Source: a cyanobacterium endosymbiont of Epithemia clementina EcSB
GTDB taxonomy: Bacteria; Cyanobacteriota; Cyanobacteriia; Cyanobacteriales; Microcystaceae
DNA: 64,000 nt
Reading direction: 5' to 3'
Assembly: GCF_029919255.1 (NCBI RefSeq)
Contig: NZ_CP123991.1
Span: forward strand, 1,481,110-1,545,109
The notes under the pieces are model-generated. The model was given only the letters and a program-made list of their open reading frames with translations. It was not told the DNA's origin and ran no database searches. Made by a program: the position numbers and the translations under genes. Below, piece by piece: positions 43,122 through 53,624 of this stretch (position 1 is its first letter; each line of letters opens with the position of its first letter).

Positions 43122-44403
43122 TAGGTATGCTTTTGATTGCCTCTAGGGTACGGACTTCATCTAAGGCAGTTCGAAAATTTCCTTCGCAAACATAGTGAGT
43201 AACAACCACAATTTCTGCTAGTTCCTCTTTAAATCCAATCTGTACCACAGACTCTAAACTTACTTCATAGTTCCCAAAACTCGTTCCTAGATGACCGATT
43301 ACTCCTGGGACATCTCCAGTGAGAAAGCGAACATAAAAACGGGTTTCAATGGCTTCTATCGGGGTTATTTGACAATAATGTTGATGAATACAACTCAACA
43401 AAGGGTCAAGAGTTTGGGTATGATTATCGCTTTTGAGTATGGCCACAATATTTATTATATCTGAAACAACTGCGCTGGCTGTAGGACCTGCCCCTGCCCC
43501 TGGACCATAAAACATAACTTGTCCAAGAGGATCTCCTTCAACTAAAATGGCATTGTTCACTTGGTCTACATTGGCTAAGGGATGGGATTTAGGCACTAGG
43601 GTAGGATGGACTCGTAGTTGAAGAGTATCAGATTCTGTTCCTTCTAATCCTTTAGCGATTGCCAGAAGTTTAATCACAAACCCTAATTTATCTGCATAAG
43701 CAATATCGACTGCACTTACTTTGCGAATTCCCTCACAGTAGACACTCTCGCGTTTGACTCGTCCACCAAATCCTAGAGAGGCTAAAATGGCAATTTTATC
43801 AGCCGCATCCAACCCATCTACATCGGCGGTGGGATCAGCTTCAGCGTAGCCTAACTGTTGTGCTTCGATTAGGACCTCATTAAAATCAGCCCCAGCGGTA
43901 GTCATTTTGGTCAGAATATAGTTAGTAGTTCCGTTAACAATGCCGATAATACTGGTGATGCGGTTTGCCCCCAAAGACTGTTTGAGAGGTTTAATAATAG
44001 GAATTCCGCCACCAACAGATGCTTCTAGAAGAACATACACCCCTGCACAATTGGCTGCTTCGTAAATTTCGTCCCCGTGACGGGCAATAACTGCTTTATT
44101 AGCTGTCACAACGTGTTTTCCTTGGTCGATTGCTTGCAAAATTAGCGCTCGCGCTGGTTCTAGTCCCCCTAATAATTCCACCACAATGTTAATTTCAGGA
44201 TCAGTAACAATGGCTTCTAAGTCTGTGGTAAGCACTCCTGGGGGAAATTTAATTGGACGGGTTTTCTCTAGAGATCGTACCCCTACCTGACTGATAACAA
44301 TTTCTTCCAACAGAGGATTTCGCCCTGAGGAATCAAGCAATATCTGGGCGGTTCCTGCCCCTACTGTTCCTAAACCTAATAAACCAATCTTAAAGGCCAC
44401 CAC
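43102..44403 (-). CDS. hom: Homoserine dehydrogenase
   Basis: It reduces aspartate semialdehyde to homoserine for threonine, methionine and isoleucine synthesis. The 433-residue length is typical. The NAD(P)-binding loop GLGTVGAG lies at 10-17, followed by VVELLGG, TANKAVIARHG, the catalytic-domain signature GIVNGTTNYILT, and a C-terminal ACT domain (about 350-430, FLTGDVPGVIGHLG) that usually gives threonine feedback. The 3' end overlaps the M23 peptidase start. Confidence 0.96.
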   Translation of the reverse strand: MVAFKIGLLGLGTVGAGTAQILLDSSGRNPLLEEIVISQVGVRSLEKTRPIKFPPGVLTTDLEAIVTDPEINIVVELLGGLEPARALILQAIDQGKHVVTANKAVIARHGDEIYEAANCAGVYVLLEASVGGGIPIIKPLKQSLGANRITSIIGIVNGTTNYILTKMTTAGADFNEVLIEAQQLGYAEADPTADVDGLDAADKIAILASLGFGGRVKRESVYCEGIRKVSAVDIAYADKLGFVIKLLAIAKGLEGTESDTLQLRVHPTLVPKSHPLANVDQVNNAILVEGDPLGQVMFYGPGAGAGPTASAVVSDIINIVAILKSDNHTQTLDPLLSCIHQHYCQITPIEAIETRFYVRFLTGDVPGVIGHLGTSFGNYEVSLESVVQIGFKEELAEIVVVTHYVCEGNFRTALDEVRTLEAIKSIPSVLRVL

Positions 44404-44734
44404 CGTACTCCTACATCGTCCTTAATCTTTGATCTAGATTAACGGTTTTTGGCAGTAGTTTCTTAGGAATTTAAAATTTTAAGGGACAAATATGACATTT
44501 TAAATTGATTAATTAATCATTAATAATTATTCAGCTGTTTATACTTGCATACAAAAGTAAAGATTAATAAACCATTTACTTCCACTGCAAATAGAAATCT
44601 AAGCCAAGCTATCAGAACTGTGCTCAAACTGTTACTCGACCAAACATGATAGTAAAATGTGTTGGGCTAATCGTCTTCATGACAATCTCAATATAGTTTC
44701 TACAACTATATTGATCCTAGAATTTCAATCAATT
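44404..44734. other. Spacer between FAD oxidoreductase gene and hom
   Basis: About 330 bases, AT-rich, with one hairpin at 44688-44714. The hom promoter should lie in its left part. No gene seen. Confidence 0.5.
44688..44714 (-). terminator. Terminator after FAD oxidoreductase gene
   Basis: TCAATATAGTT (44688-44698) pairs exactly with 44704-44714 around a 5-base loop, 20 bases past the stop codon of the minus-strand oxidoreductase gene. Confidence 0.65.
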
Positions 44735-46771
44735 TTATTTCCAATTATCCCAATCATTATTAAAAATAGAAGTATCTGGAAAGCTTGTAAAATTACCATT
44801 ATCATCCAATTTTTTTCGTAATTTCTTTAACTTTTCTGAGCGAAAGATTGGCTCTTTAACCATTTGATACGGTAAGGTTTGTTGATTCAAAGCAAAAGCC
44901 GCAATGGTTCCAGCGGCCGCCCCTGAAGACCATTCAAACGAATGTACCCGATAAGCTGCAGCCGCAATATGACTCACGGCAATACTCTTCCCCGTTACCA
45001 ACAAATTATCAAGTTTTTGGGGAATCATCGCTCTTAAAGGAACTTGAAAGGGATAAGCTTGCCCAGCGCCCTGTCTTTCTCCTTTTCGTTCAGTGTTTTT
45101 GGGTTTTTCGGCAGGAAATTCGGTCATGCAAGGATGAAAATCAATAGCATAATGACCTATTCCTACCGAGTCAGGATAAATAGTAGACCGTTTTCGTCTT
45201 GCTACATCACTGGGAGCAATTCTTCCACTTAAAATCGCAAAACCTTCCCATCGTCGAATAGTTGCATGAAGACGACGATAGGTATCAGGAGAAAGAGTTT
45301 TTTTATAAAATTCATCTTGATAATTACGGCGAGAAATATCAATTTCTGTTATAAGAAACCCATCTTTATAAGCAGAAGATTTTCGTCCAATAATTCGCCT
45401 TGCTTCGCGAATGTAAGGATATTTAGATAGCCCATGTTTAGTTCCCATCGGAAAGTCAAAACCTGATAGAAAACGATGATTGAGATTAATTTTTTTGACT
45501 CCTTCTCCTAATTGAGAATCTGTAGTTCCCCTCATTAACCAATAAAAATATCCTAAGGCGTTTTCTTCTCCTTTCCGAAGGGACTCAGTCCTTAGTCCTC
45601 CCATCCATTTCCCAGATTTCAATTGTCCAGTCTCTTGCAATTGTTGACGAGTATAGATTAGGTTGTCTTGAGGATTCCCTGGACGATAATCATTACCCCA
45701 AGTCCAATTTTGCATGGAGATATCTCCGGGAGTAGGGACAGTAAAATTAATTCCCCCAAATTTTTTAGATTTCCCTTTTTCTCGACTCCAAATTCGTCGG
45801 TAAGTATAAACTAAATCGAAGTCAGCTAATCGTTCTAATTCATAACTATAATAAGGGGCATATTGTGGATAAAAAATCGGCATTTTATGTGTTTGAGATT
45901 CCTTCATGGTTTCTATAGCAAAAGTGTAAGTAAACCCTTGAGTACAGTAAGGATTACCTGTAACGCTTGATGAAGAGGGTTCAAGATAGGAACGAGGGTC
46001 AATCCCTAAACGGTGAGGAATATCCGTTAAACCGATGATTTCTCCTGTTTCTGTGGCTTCTATAACATACCAGTCTGCGGGTTCTTGTTTGTTATTTTTC
46101 TTGGGAGTAAAATGAATAATAGTTTTATTAAAGCGAGGAGAATTTTCGTAACTGTAAGCGTCTTCAATGGTTTGTGAGAGAGGATAAGTATTAAGAGGAG
46201 GTTGGCCATCAGCCGATTGATGTTGAATAGCGATCACACTTAAAATTTGTTCTCCTGTTCCTCCTCGAGGGTTTTTGCCAATATTTATGTCTTTAATAAC
46301 TGTTGAAGGAAACCATTTTAGGGTTCCATTGTGTTTATTAGCTGCATCTTCCAACATCTTCATTAAAATGAGATCACCATCTCTTGGTAAAAAACAGGAT
46401 TCACTTACCCAACAGTCTCCAGGATTGAGCTTGCCATAATGCTGTTTGATACGTTTTCTCAATTCTAGATAACCACGGGGGTAAATTAGTTGTGAGCGCT
46501 GGGTTTGTCGTTCGTCCAAAGCTGAAGTTCCTTGGGCCGAAATTTGTCCTCCCACCCAGTCGGTAATTTCGGTAAGACAGACAGTTTTCCCGGCAAGTAG
46601 ACCTTCATAAGTTGCAGCTACTCCCGCAAGTCCTCCACCAATAATCAGCATTTCACATTCAACGGTTTTATCGGGAGTACGAGGAAGCGCAGCCAGGGTA
46701 CAAGGAATAATAACTTGTCCTAGAATTAGGCTAAGAGGCAATGTAGCTAAATAACGGGGGATTGCGTGCAT
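44735..46771 (-). CDS. Exported FAD-dependent oxidoreductase (FAD_oxidored family)
   Basis: A 678-residue protein. Residues 1-28 are a signal peptide. The FAD-binding beta-alpha-beta motif IIGGGLAGVAA is at 43-53, followed by GKTVCLTE and DWVGGQISAQG, as in the FAD-dependent oxidoreductases of PF12831. The C-terminal LLVTGKSIAVSHIAAAAYRVHSFEW contains the second FAD contact typical of the family. The substrate is unknown; it probably acts in the lumen or periplasm. It is long and entirely intact, so it was presumably kept for a reason not evident from neighbours. Confidence 0.83.
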   Translation of the reverse strand: MHAIPRYLATLPLSLILGQVIIPCTLAALPRTPDKTVECEMLIIGGGLAGVAATYEGLLAGKTVCLTEITDWVGGQISAQGTSALDERQTQRSQLIYPRGYLELRKRIKQHYGKLNPGDCWVSESCFLPRDGDLILMKMLEDAANKHNGTLKWFPSTVIKDINIGKNPRGGTGEQILSVIAIQHQSADGQPPLNTYPLSQTIEDAYSYENSPRFNKTIIHFTPKKNNKQEPADWYVIEATETGEIIGLTDIPHRLGIDPRSYLEPSSSSVTGNPYCTQGFTYTFAIETMKESQTHKMPIFYPQYAPYYSYELERLADFDLVYTYRRIWSREKGKSKKFGGINFTVPTPGDISMQNWTWGNDYRPGNPQDNLIYTRQQLQETGQLKSGKWMGGLRTESLRKGEENALGYFYWLMRGTTDSQLGEGVKKINLNHRFLSGFDFPMGTKHGLSKYPYIREARRIIGRKSSAYKDGFLITEIDISRRNYQDEFYKKTLSPDTYRRLHATIRRWEGFAILSGRIAPSDVARRKRSTIYPDSVGIGHYAIDFHPCMTEFPAEKPKNTERKGERQGAGQAYPFQVPLRAMIPQKLDNLLVTGKSIAVSHIAAAAYRVHSFEWSSGAAAGTIAAFALNQQTLPYQMVKEPIFRSEKLKKLRKKLDDNGNFTSFPDTSIFNNDWDNWK

Positions 46772-48067
46772 TATTTGTACATCCTTTATAAGGGATAGGT
46801 AAGTGAAAATAATAAGTGAGACTAATTTGTCAGGAGAGAATTTCTATAGAATTAGGGATGAGTATACATTAATTCCTGTTACCTATTGACATTAAAATTC
46901 TTTTTTTAGCTTGATATTTAAAGATAACTAATCAGCAACTACTTGTTTTTTCTTTGAAAGTCTATCGAATCTAAATTATGGATTAAATCTCAAGTAGAGT
47001 TGCTTATTTAAGTATTTTAAGTCCGAAAATATTCTATAAGTCTTTGACGAAGCCAAGCAACAGAATGCTTTCAGTTTTTATCGTCAATTTAAATCTTGTA
47101 AACTCTTAAATAATCTTTGTTGTGCATAGTAGGCAAATTGGGAGGTAAATTGACTAAGGTTTGTGAACTTTTATATTTTCTGATTTTCATTAATGTTAAT
47201 TCCTCAAAATTGCCTAGCCATAATTTCTTTTTGGAAAGATAAATTGAAACTACCAACAGCCAAAAAATCTGTTTAGTGATAGAAATAAAAATTTTTCTAG
47301 CAAAAAATACGGTAAATTTTTTTGATTTAAGACACATAACTAAAAAATTTCTAAATTTTTTCCATAATCAATAAAAATAATTTTGGGAAGAGGAGAATCT
47401 AAAAACTTCTTTTCCCAAAATGTTGATTCTGATAAAGTTTCTGTTACAGAAACTTTATCAGAATCAACATCAATAGATGTCTCTATTTTTTATTAACAAG
47501 TTTTTTAATTACAATTTTTTATCAGTTTGTTAGTTAACTCTGTTTTACTAGTCATTAACTAGTAATCTTTGAAGGAATGAACAACAGTAGCTCTTATATA
47601 AATTTCTTGGGCACATCCTACGTTATCTTCAAATTCGATTAAAGACCTTATCTCAAGTTTACTTTTCTCTAATAGAATTTTAACTACTAATTAAATTTCT
47701 TGTCAATTTTTTTAAACTAAAACTAATTTTAACATTCAACCCTCTAAATTACCTTGGCTATCAAACTGACTCAAAAGTTAGCAGCATAGTAAATTTGATT
47801 ACTGGTAATCAAGTTACATTTTTTCCTCCTAAACTAGATAGAAGAGTCGTTACAGTTTGATAGGAACATAGTTTTAGAACTGACCAAGAAAGAGACATTT
47901 AACTTGTTATTAAGTTATTCTCAGCAGAGAATCGGTCTTGGTGTACGTCTAGGAGACCACCACGAGATACACATTCTCAAATATTTTCTTGATGTTTTAT
48001 TTCAGCAGAAGTTCCTAGGCTAAGTAAAAGCACTTAGGTAGAGTAGCATCTGTGAGGGGTGAATCAG
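46772..48067. other. Decayed region with a 51-base palindrome
   Basis: About 1.3 kb. It contains the perfect palindrome at 47420-47470. A plus-strand piece near 47725-47850 reads FNPLNYLGYQTDSKVSS and TGNQVTFFPPKLDRRV, clearly protein-like, and is probably a gene remnant of unknown family. A hydrophobic minus-strand frame at 47089-47337 is not convincing. Confidence 0.5.
47420..47470. repeat. 51-base palindrome: 25-bp arms, 1-base centre
   Basis: 47420-47444 is the exact reverse complement of 47446-47470. No intact gene lies within about 600 bases on either side. It is among the longest perfect repeats in the window. Confidence 0.85.
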
Positions 48068-48424
48068 TTAATCTGAAATAATAAAACTAAGATAATATTC
48101 GTTAACTAGAGTTGTCACTAGTTGAGAAAATAATTGATGATTAATCCATAGCTGTTCAGTCTCTGCAGAGGAAGCAGTTACCATCCATATTGTCTCTGCG
48201 TACTCTTCAGAAGAAATGAGTCCGGTGTTTCGAGCAATATTAAGTTCAAGATATTCATTAGCTGTTTCTGGTTGAATTTGGTAGATTATTGCTTGTAACT
48301 GAACATGCGCTTTTAAACTCTTCATAATCGGTTTTAAGATGAATGTTATCGGTTTTAACCGATAAGCTTGGGCTGTGAACGGATTACCTTTTATGTTCTC
48401 TAAAATCCTAGCAGTTAACCTCAC
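48068..48424 (-). CDS. Hypothetical protein, mostly helical
   Basis: A 118-residue protein without membrane segments. The N-terminus is basic (ARILENIKGNPFTAQAYRLKP); the C-terminal two thirds (VQLQAIIYQIQPETANEYLELNIARN, SSEEYAETIWMV, LFSQLVTTLVNEYYLSF) have an amphipathic helical pattern. Frame use and composition look like a real gene. Family not recognised. It stands alone between decayed regions. Confidence 0.5.
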   Translation of the reverse strand: MRLTARILENIKGNPFTAQAYRLKPITFILKPIMKSLKAHVQLQAIIYQIQPETANEYLELNIARNTGLISSEEYAETIWMVTASSAETEQLWINHQLFSQLVTTLVNEYYLSFIISD

Positions 48425-48814
48425 CTCATAGCATGAACCAATAAGTGGATTCTAAGGAAAGTCTAATAAGGAATCACTCTATTGGAAGGACTACCCATGG
48501 ATTTTAGAGCAATAGTGGATCTTAGAGCAATAATTTCTCTAATTCCTTTGAGGGCTTACGGAGTATGTCACAAAAGATGACTGATTTATCTAAGTATGTT
48601 TTTTGAACTCTATCATCCTAGTACACCACTAAAAAATGAGTTTAAAAAAATTAAGGTGACAGAATTTTTAGTGCACACCAAAAGTAAATTAATAAGTGGA
48701 AATTGCTGACAAATGATATCAACTAATAGTGATATAACTAATGTTCAAGATTTAACTGGAAGTTTTAAGAACTCATGGAAAGTTTGTGCAAGAATCAATA
48801 AGTGGCTAAATATT

Positions 48815-50425
48815 GTTTATATTTTGCTCTACAAGTCTATAATTCTGAATCTTTAGGATAAAAATCTATTTGAGTTTTGCATACAGCTGGCAAGACCTCA
48901 GTTAAAATCCGCCAAGAAAATTTGATGGATGAAACAGACAACATTCTTTCTTGTAAAGGGAGTAGTCTGAATTTAGTGACTCTTAAAAAAGGAGTATTTT
49001 CTCAAGTCTACTTCACCCATTTTGTTAAATTAGCCAAATTTTCAGTTTTTTTAAACTTCTAGATGATGAATGAACTGAAAAACCAAGTAATTTACGCAAC
49101 TGCGCAATCTCCATGGTTAGAAACCATTCTCTAGAAATAGGTCTATGATACTCACGCCGATGCGGTAGTTTCGCTCACTAATACCTCCACAGGTTGGGGA
49201 CGAATCTAAGAAATTTACGATAATCGTGTGTTTTTTATTTCTTACATTATGTTTGGGTTTGATTTAGGTTGTCTGTATGCAGGAAAACTTACTGCTAAAG
49301 TTTAAAAACAAACTGTTGGCATGGTATTGATGAATCATGGCATTTTTTCTTTTGGAGAAAGTGCCCAAAAGTCCTACCAACGAATGATTGAATTAGTCAG
49401 TTAAGCAAAGAACTATTTGAAATAAAATAAGGGAAATTTCTTAAACTTCTGTTATTAGACATCCAAAACTACTCTGTTATTCTCCAGCCAAATTTTAATG
49501 TTTTAAGTCTGCCAAGTAGCAGAGTTTTCTGTGATTGCATCCTTGCATTTATCCAACGTGGAGATGTTGAAGAACTATCTCAACAAGGACTGGCAACTCT
49601 TGATCCTGTTGTCATTCAGATAAAGGCAAACGCTTTATTCCAACGAGATGTGGGAGGATATATTAGGGGATTGCCAACAATATTCTGAGATCTATGTTAT
49701 CCCAGCGGAGGCTCTTAAAACTATTTAAGAGCCTACTCCACTTAGACTGCGAATCGGGAATGTGTAACGATTTATAATACTAAGATAGCAGCCATCTTAG
49801 CCCATATTTACTATCATACAATTGAGACTATTTAACAGGTGATAGTTTTGAGAGGATATCAACGTTTAAGTTTCCAAGATATCTTTATATATAGAGTATT
49901 GGTAACTAGAAACAGGTTAAATTAGCTAAGGGTGGTAAGCTTTTAATGTTCACAGGCAAAGTCACCTTAGTTACAGAGCTGGATCAGGAATTGATAAAGC
50001 TCGTATCCGGTTGGCCTTAACAATAGGATAACTGTTGTGGAATTTGATATTTTGCAGATTTGTATGAACGTCCTAATTTTTTGTAATACATTTAAATAGC
50101 CATTCAAACTGCTTTGGAAAAGGCTATTGATAAGTTTAGTGGTTTATATATGTTAATTCTCAAAGCGGGAATTTTTTCCCTAGGCTCTGCAATTAAGAAT
50201 TTTTCTACAGACATTTAGTATAAGGTTATAGGGATTAATTTGGATGTTAATTTAGTTTTTATGCGTGAGTGTTACTATCTTTTAAGGTTGGCTCCTAAAA
50301 TAGAAAGGTATCAAATTGTTATCTTTAGCTCAAAAAATGTTCCTTTACTAGAGCTAGATACAACAGCACATTCTGTATCTAAAACAACGTCAGATCATTT
50401 AATTTATGTAAAAGTTTTAGAATAA
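48815..50425 (+). pseudogene. Large pseudogene: bifunctional class II aldolase/short-chain dehydrogenase
   Basis: Fragments of one long protein appear in order on the plus strand, in shifting frames. The aldolase part gives LHTAGKTSVKI, ENLMDETDNILSCKGS, THADAVVSLTNTSTGWGRI, MVLMNHGIFSFGESAQKSY and RMIELVS. The linker gives FIQRGDVEELSQQGLAT and FQRDVGGYIRG. The SDR part gives FTGKVTLVTE, AIEKA-like helix, FSGLYMLILKAGIFSLG, INLDVNLVFMRECYYLL, IVIFSSKNVP and AHSVSKTTSD (the YxxxK active site is now HSVSK). Many stops occur. The intact family oxidises or cleaves sugar-like substrates; exact specificity unknown. Confidence 0.8.
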
Positions 50426-50877
50426 AATAAATAATACTTGCCCTAATTTAACTTAAAATAATTTAATTATTGGCATATATATTAGAAGTTTTTTTATAAA
50501 AAAAGTATAACAATATAATCGTTTAGCAGTAGAAATACTACAATTAATTAGATCTCAAAGCTAAAGCAATTAGTCTATATATAGCTAAAATATTTACATC
50601 CATATAAACGATTAATCGTTTAAGAAAAAGATGGCGATATTAATCTTGATTTACTGGGAATAAACAAGATTTTAAAAGCCATAGATACTGTAGAGGCTTT
50701 ATTAAACAATTATTTGCCAGGATTTGGTAAATAATTTCAGTTTTTAAGTTACTAAAAAATAGGTTTCCTAGCTATAGAATTGAGAATGATTGCAGGCATT
50801 GATAAGCATCTTTTAAGTTTTTATTTTTTTTGAGTTAATGATTATTAATTTGTAAATGAGTTATCTTTACTAATTTT
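50426..50877. other. AT-rich spacer
   Basis: About 450 bases. A short plus-strand frame (about 50628-50733) reads GDINLDLLGINKILKAIDTVEALLNNYLPGFGK before a TAA, possibly the end of a dead gene. Nothing else seen. Confidence 0.4.
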
Positions 50878-52032
50878 TTAATGATGACGAATCACCATTT
50901 TTCCATGACTGGCAAGCTTGAATTCTACTCCACGCCATACTACTGTTCTTTGAGTAAATGATAACACCCAGAATACTAAACCTAGTAGATCGCGAAATGG
51001 CAATAGATAGAGACTTTTTATTCCCTCCATATCTTCCATTTTCCAGGAAGTTATTGCTGCGGTTATTAGGCGAATAGTTATAGATCCTATGAAACTATAT
51101 AGTCCAATTATATCTCCTCTAATCAAAGCAAGTAGTAAGGCAAAGGGAATACTTCTAATAAGGATAGTCGCAATGAAAGGAAGAGGTTGTGCTAAATAAG
51201 TATTTTGATCCCAATATACTTGGTGATTCCACCAATCACGCGAGTTTTTTAGATCTACAACTACATCAATAATATAGGGTAATAAAACCATCTTTTCACC
51301 AGAAGTCCATACTCTTCGTCCTATTTCATAATCTTCAACTAGGTAATCTGCTAAACTTTCTAAGCCGCCTATTTTTTTTAACGTAGATTGTCTAATAGCA
51401 ATAGAAGGACCCAAACAAGCATTAGAAGCTCCTGTTACTTCAGCAAAAATAACACTAGGTATAAAGTCAGCATTGATAGTCAGAAGTTCCATTTTTTCAA
51501 ACCAGTGATTACCTCTGATTACTTTAAATAAAGTACAGACACATCCTACTTCAGGATTATCTAAAGGAGCCACAATCTTTTTAAGATAATTTGGTTGTAA
51601 ATTAGTATCACTATCACTGATGATAATAATGTCGTGACGAGCTTCTTTTATGGCTCCCAAAAGGTTATTAACTTTTCCATTAGCTCCTGCTTCAAGAGTA
51701 CTCACTACTAAAGAAATTAGATCCGAACCAAATTCTTCTTGGATTTCTTTTAAAATAGGTAAAGCAGGATCTTCGGGATCTTGAACTGAATAGATAATCT
51801 GATAGTTCGGGTAATCTTGAGTGGCAATAGTACGTAAATTACGTTTTAAATTTTTTTCTAGTCCTCGAACTGGCTTAAGAACGGTTAGGGGTGGGGTGAA
51901 ATTATAGATAATATTTGGCTCAGAGTTCTTCAAAAAATGTTGAATTGTTAAAACTGTTAGGATTGAGAATATAGCTCCCCCTAGAATGGGAATTAAGCAG
52001 AGAAATTGTAAAATATTAGTTAAACTGAACAC
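50878..52032 (-). CDS. hpnI: HpnI/GT21-like glycosyltransferase
   Basis: A 384-residue family 2/21 glycosyltransferase resembling ceramide glucosyltransferase and the hopanoid enzyme HpnI, which adds N-acetylglucosamine to bacteriohopanetetrol. An N-terminal membrane helix (about 8-32) is followed by VLKPVRGLEKNL and YSVQDPEDPA, the metal-binding DSD at 140-142, EDYEIGRRVW near 233-242, and two or three C-terminal membrane helices. The usual Q/R-X-X-R-W motif reads HQVYWDQNT, with Y for R. No other hopanoid gene is in the window, so the symbol rests on similarity alone. Confidence 0.72.
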   Translation of the reverse strand: MFSLTNILQFLCLIPILGGAIFSILTVLTIQHFLKNSEPNIIYNFTPPLTVLKPVRGLEKNLKRNLRTIATQDYPNYQIIYSVQDPEDPALPILKEIQEEFGSDLISLVVSTLEAGANGKVNNLLGAIKEARHDIIIISDSDTNLQPNYLKKIVAPLDNPEVGCVCTLFKVIRGNHWFEKMELLTINADFIPSVIFAEVTGASNACLGPSIAIRQSTLKKIGGLESLADYLVEDYEIGRRVWTSGEKMVLLPYIIDVVVDLKNSRDWWNHQVYWDQNTYLAQPLPFIATILIRSIPFALLLALIRGDIIGLYSFIGSITIRLITAAITSWKMEDMEGIKSLYLLPFRDLLGLVFWVLSFTQRTVVWRGVEFKLASHGKMVIRHH

Positions 52033-52498
52033 TTGTTTATCCTCTTCTCACACGGTATGTCGAATGACATTAAGTTGCCCTAAATTTAGGGAGATCATAA
52101 CTAAAAATTGAATAACTGTAAACTTCATCTAGGCTACTATCTAGCGATGCCTCACCTGAAATTCGATAACTGAGGATAAAAATAACAGAAATTAGCCGAT
52201 AATTTTCTTAGTTTTATAAGAAAAAACTGAACTTTTTGCTTCTCTTATATTAAGATAATAAAGTGATCTGTGTTAGTATGAATCGTTGTCGCAGGAAATT
52301 TTTTGGGCAGTCTTAACAGGACTTCTCATCGGCAATAATTTTTCCTTTTTTCTTAAAAGTTCTTCTCTGATGAGATAAGAGTTTCCTCCAGATCAACGGT
52401 TTTTTGACTGAATTTTTGTTATCCCTATCCTTAACAGGGATTTAAATACTACGGGAATTCTCTAACACAAAAAGTGAACTAAAAACTAGCATATAAGA
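52033..52498. other. Divergent promoter region between glycosyltransferase gene and ldpA
   Basis: About 470 bases with no gene visible. It must include promoters for both flanking genes. Confidence 0.5.
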
Positions 52499-53581
52499 GT
52501 GAGCGCATCTTATCCCTTACAATCCCTCAAAGCAGGAAACTGGTTTAAGCTAATTTGTGGGGCGAGTTTCCAAGACTTGCCAGCCATTCGTACTCTTGTT
52601 TTGGCTTATGCCTTGGCCGGGGCTGACTGTGTTGACGTGGCTGCTGATCCTGCCGTGATTACCGCTGCCAAAGAAGCGTTAATCATAGCTAAAAAGTTAG
52701 AAAATAATCAAAAAAATCAGGGATTTTCTCAAAAAGGAACACCATGGTTAATGGTAAGTTTAAATGATGGAGAAGATCCTCACTTTCGGAAAGCTTACTT
52801 TGATTCTCAACATTGTCCCTCAGACTGTTTTCGTCCGTGTGAGACAGTCTGTCCTCCTCGAGCTATTATTGAAACTAAACAAGGGAGTTTTGGGGTTTTA
52901 GAAAGCCGTTGCTATGGGTGTGGTCGTTGTATCCCTGTCTGTCCTTATCAATTAGTTAAAACCCGCTCCTATTTGGTTTCTCCAAAAGAAATAGTTCCTT
53001 TTATTCAAAGAATGGGTGTTGATGCCATGGAAATTCATACTCAAGTGGGACGAGAAAACCAGTTTAAACAATTATGGCAGGTGATAGCTCCTTGGATTAG
53101 TTATCTTAAATTGCTCGCTATTAGCTGTCCTGACGGGCGTGGGTTAATTGACTATCTCCATTATCTCTACGATGTGATCTCCCCTTTACCTATTCCCTTA
53201 ATTTGGCAAACTGATGGTCGCCCTATGAGTGGGGATATTGGAAAGGGAACCACACACGCAGCGATTAAGTTGGCTCAAAAAGTTCTCAAGGCTCAAATAC
53301 CTGGATTTGTTCAACTGGCAGGAGGAACCAATCATCATACTGTTTCTAAATTAAGAGAAATAGGACTTTTGACCCCTTCGATGTCGTCTACTTTAGTTGT
53401 GTCTGGCGTTGCCTATGGTAGTTATGCTCGCTCGCTACTATCCCCCATAGTAAGACACTTAGAAACCCAATCAATAAACTCAAACTTCCAATTAACTTTA
53501 GAAAATCAGCCTTATCTACTCTCAAAAGCCATAAAAACTGCCAATTCTTTAGTATTTCCTTTAAAAAAAAATAATTATTGA
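52499..53581 (+). CDS. ldpA: Light-dependent period protein LdpA
   Basis: LdpA is a cyanobacterial iron-sulphur protein that feeds redox/light information to the circadian clock. The 360-residue protein starts with GTG. It has FKLICGASFQDLPAI near the N-terminus and two 4Fe-4S sites: C106, C110, C114, C118 and C138, C141, C144, C148. All eight cysteines are present. A radical-free, TIM-barrel-like C-terminal part contains DGRPMSGDIGKGTTHA. It is 43 bases upstream of ycf45 on the same strand, an arrangement consistent with an operon. Confidence 0.88.
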   Translation: MSASYPLQSLKAGNWFKLICGASFQDLPAIRTLVLAYALAGADCVDVAADPAVITAAKEALIIAKKLENNQKNQGFSQKGTPWLMVSLNDGEDPHFRKAYFDSQHCPSDCFRPCETVCPPRAIIETKQGSFGVLESRCYGCGRCIPVCPYQLVKTRSYLVSPKEIVPFIQRMGVDAMEIHTQVGRENQFKQLWQVIAPWISYLKLLAISCPDGRGLIDYLHYLYDVISPLPIPLIWQTDGRPMSGDIGKGTTHAAIKLAQKVLKAQIPGFVQLAGGTNHHTVSKLREIGLLTPSMSSTLVVSGVAYGSYARSLLSPIVRHLETQSINSNFQLTLENQPYLLSKAIKTANSLVFPLKKNNY

Positions 53582-53624
53582 ATAATTTTTTTATTTTTGA
53601 CCTATTGACGACGCTTTTTAAATT

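Noticed and set aside
47089-47337. 82-codon minus-strand frame
   Set aside because: Low-complexity, K/F/I-rich, with no start signal. Not convincing as a gene.
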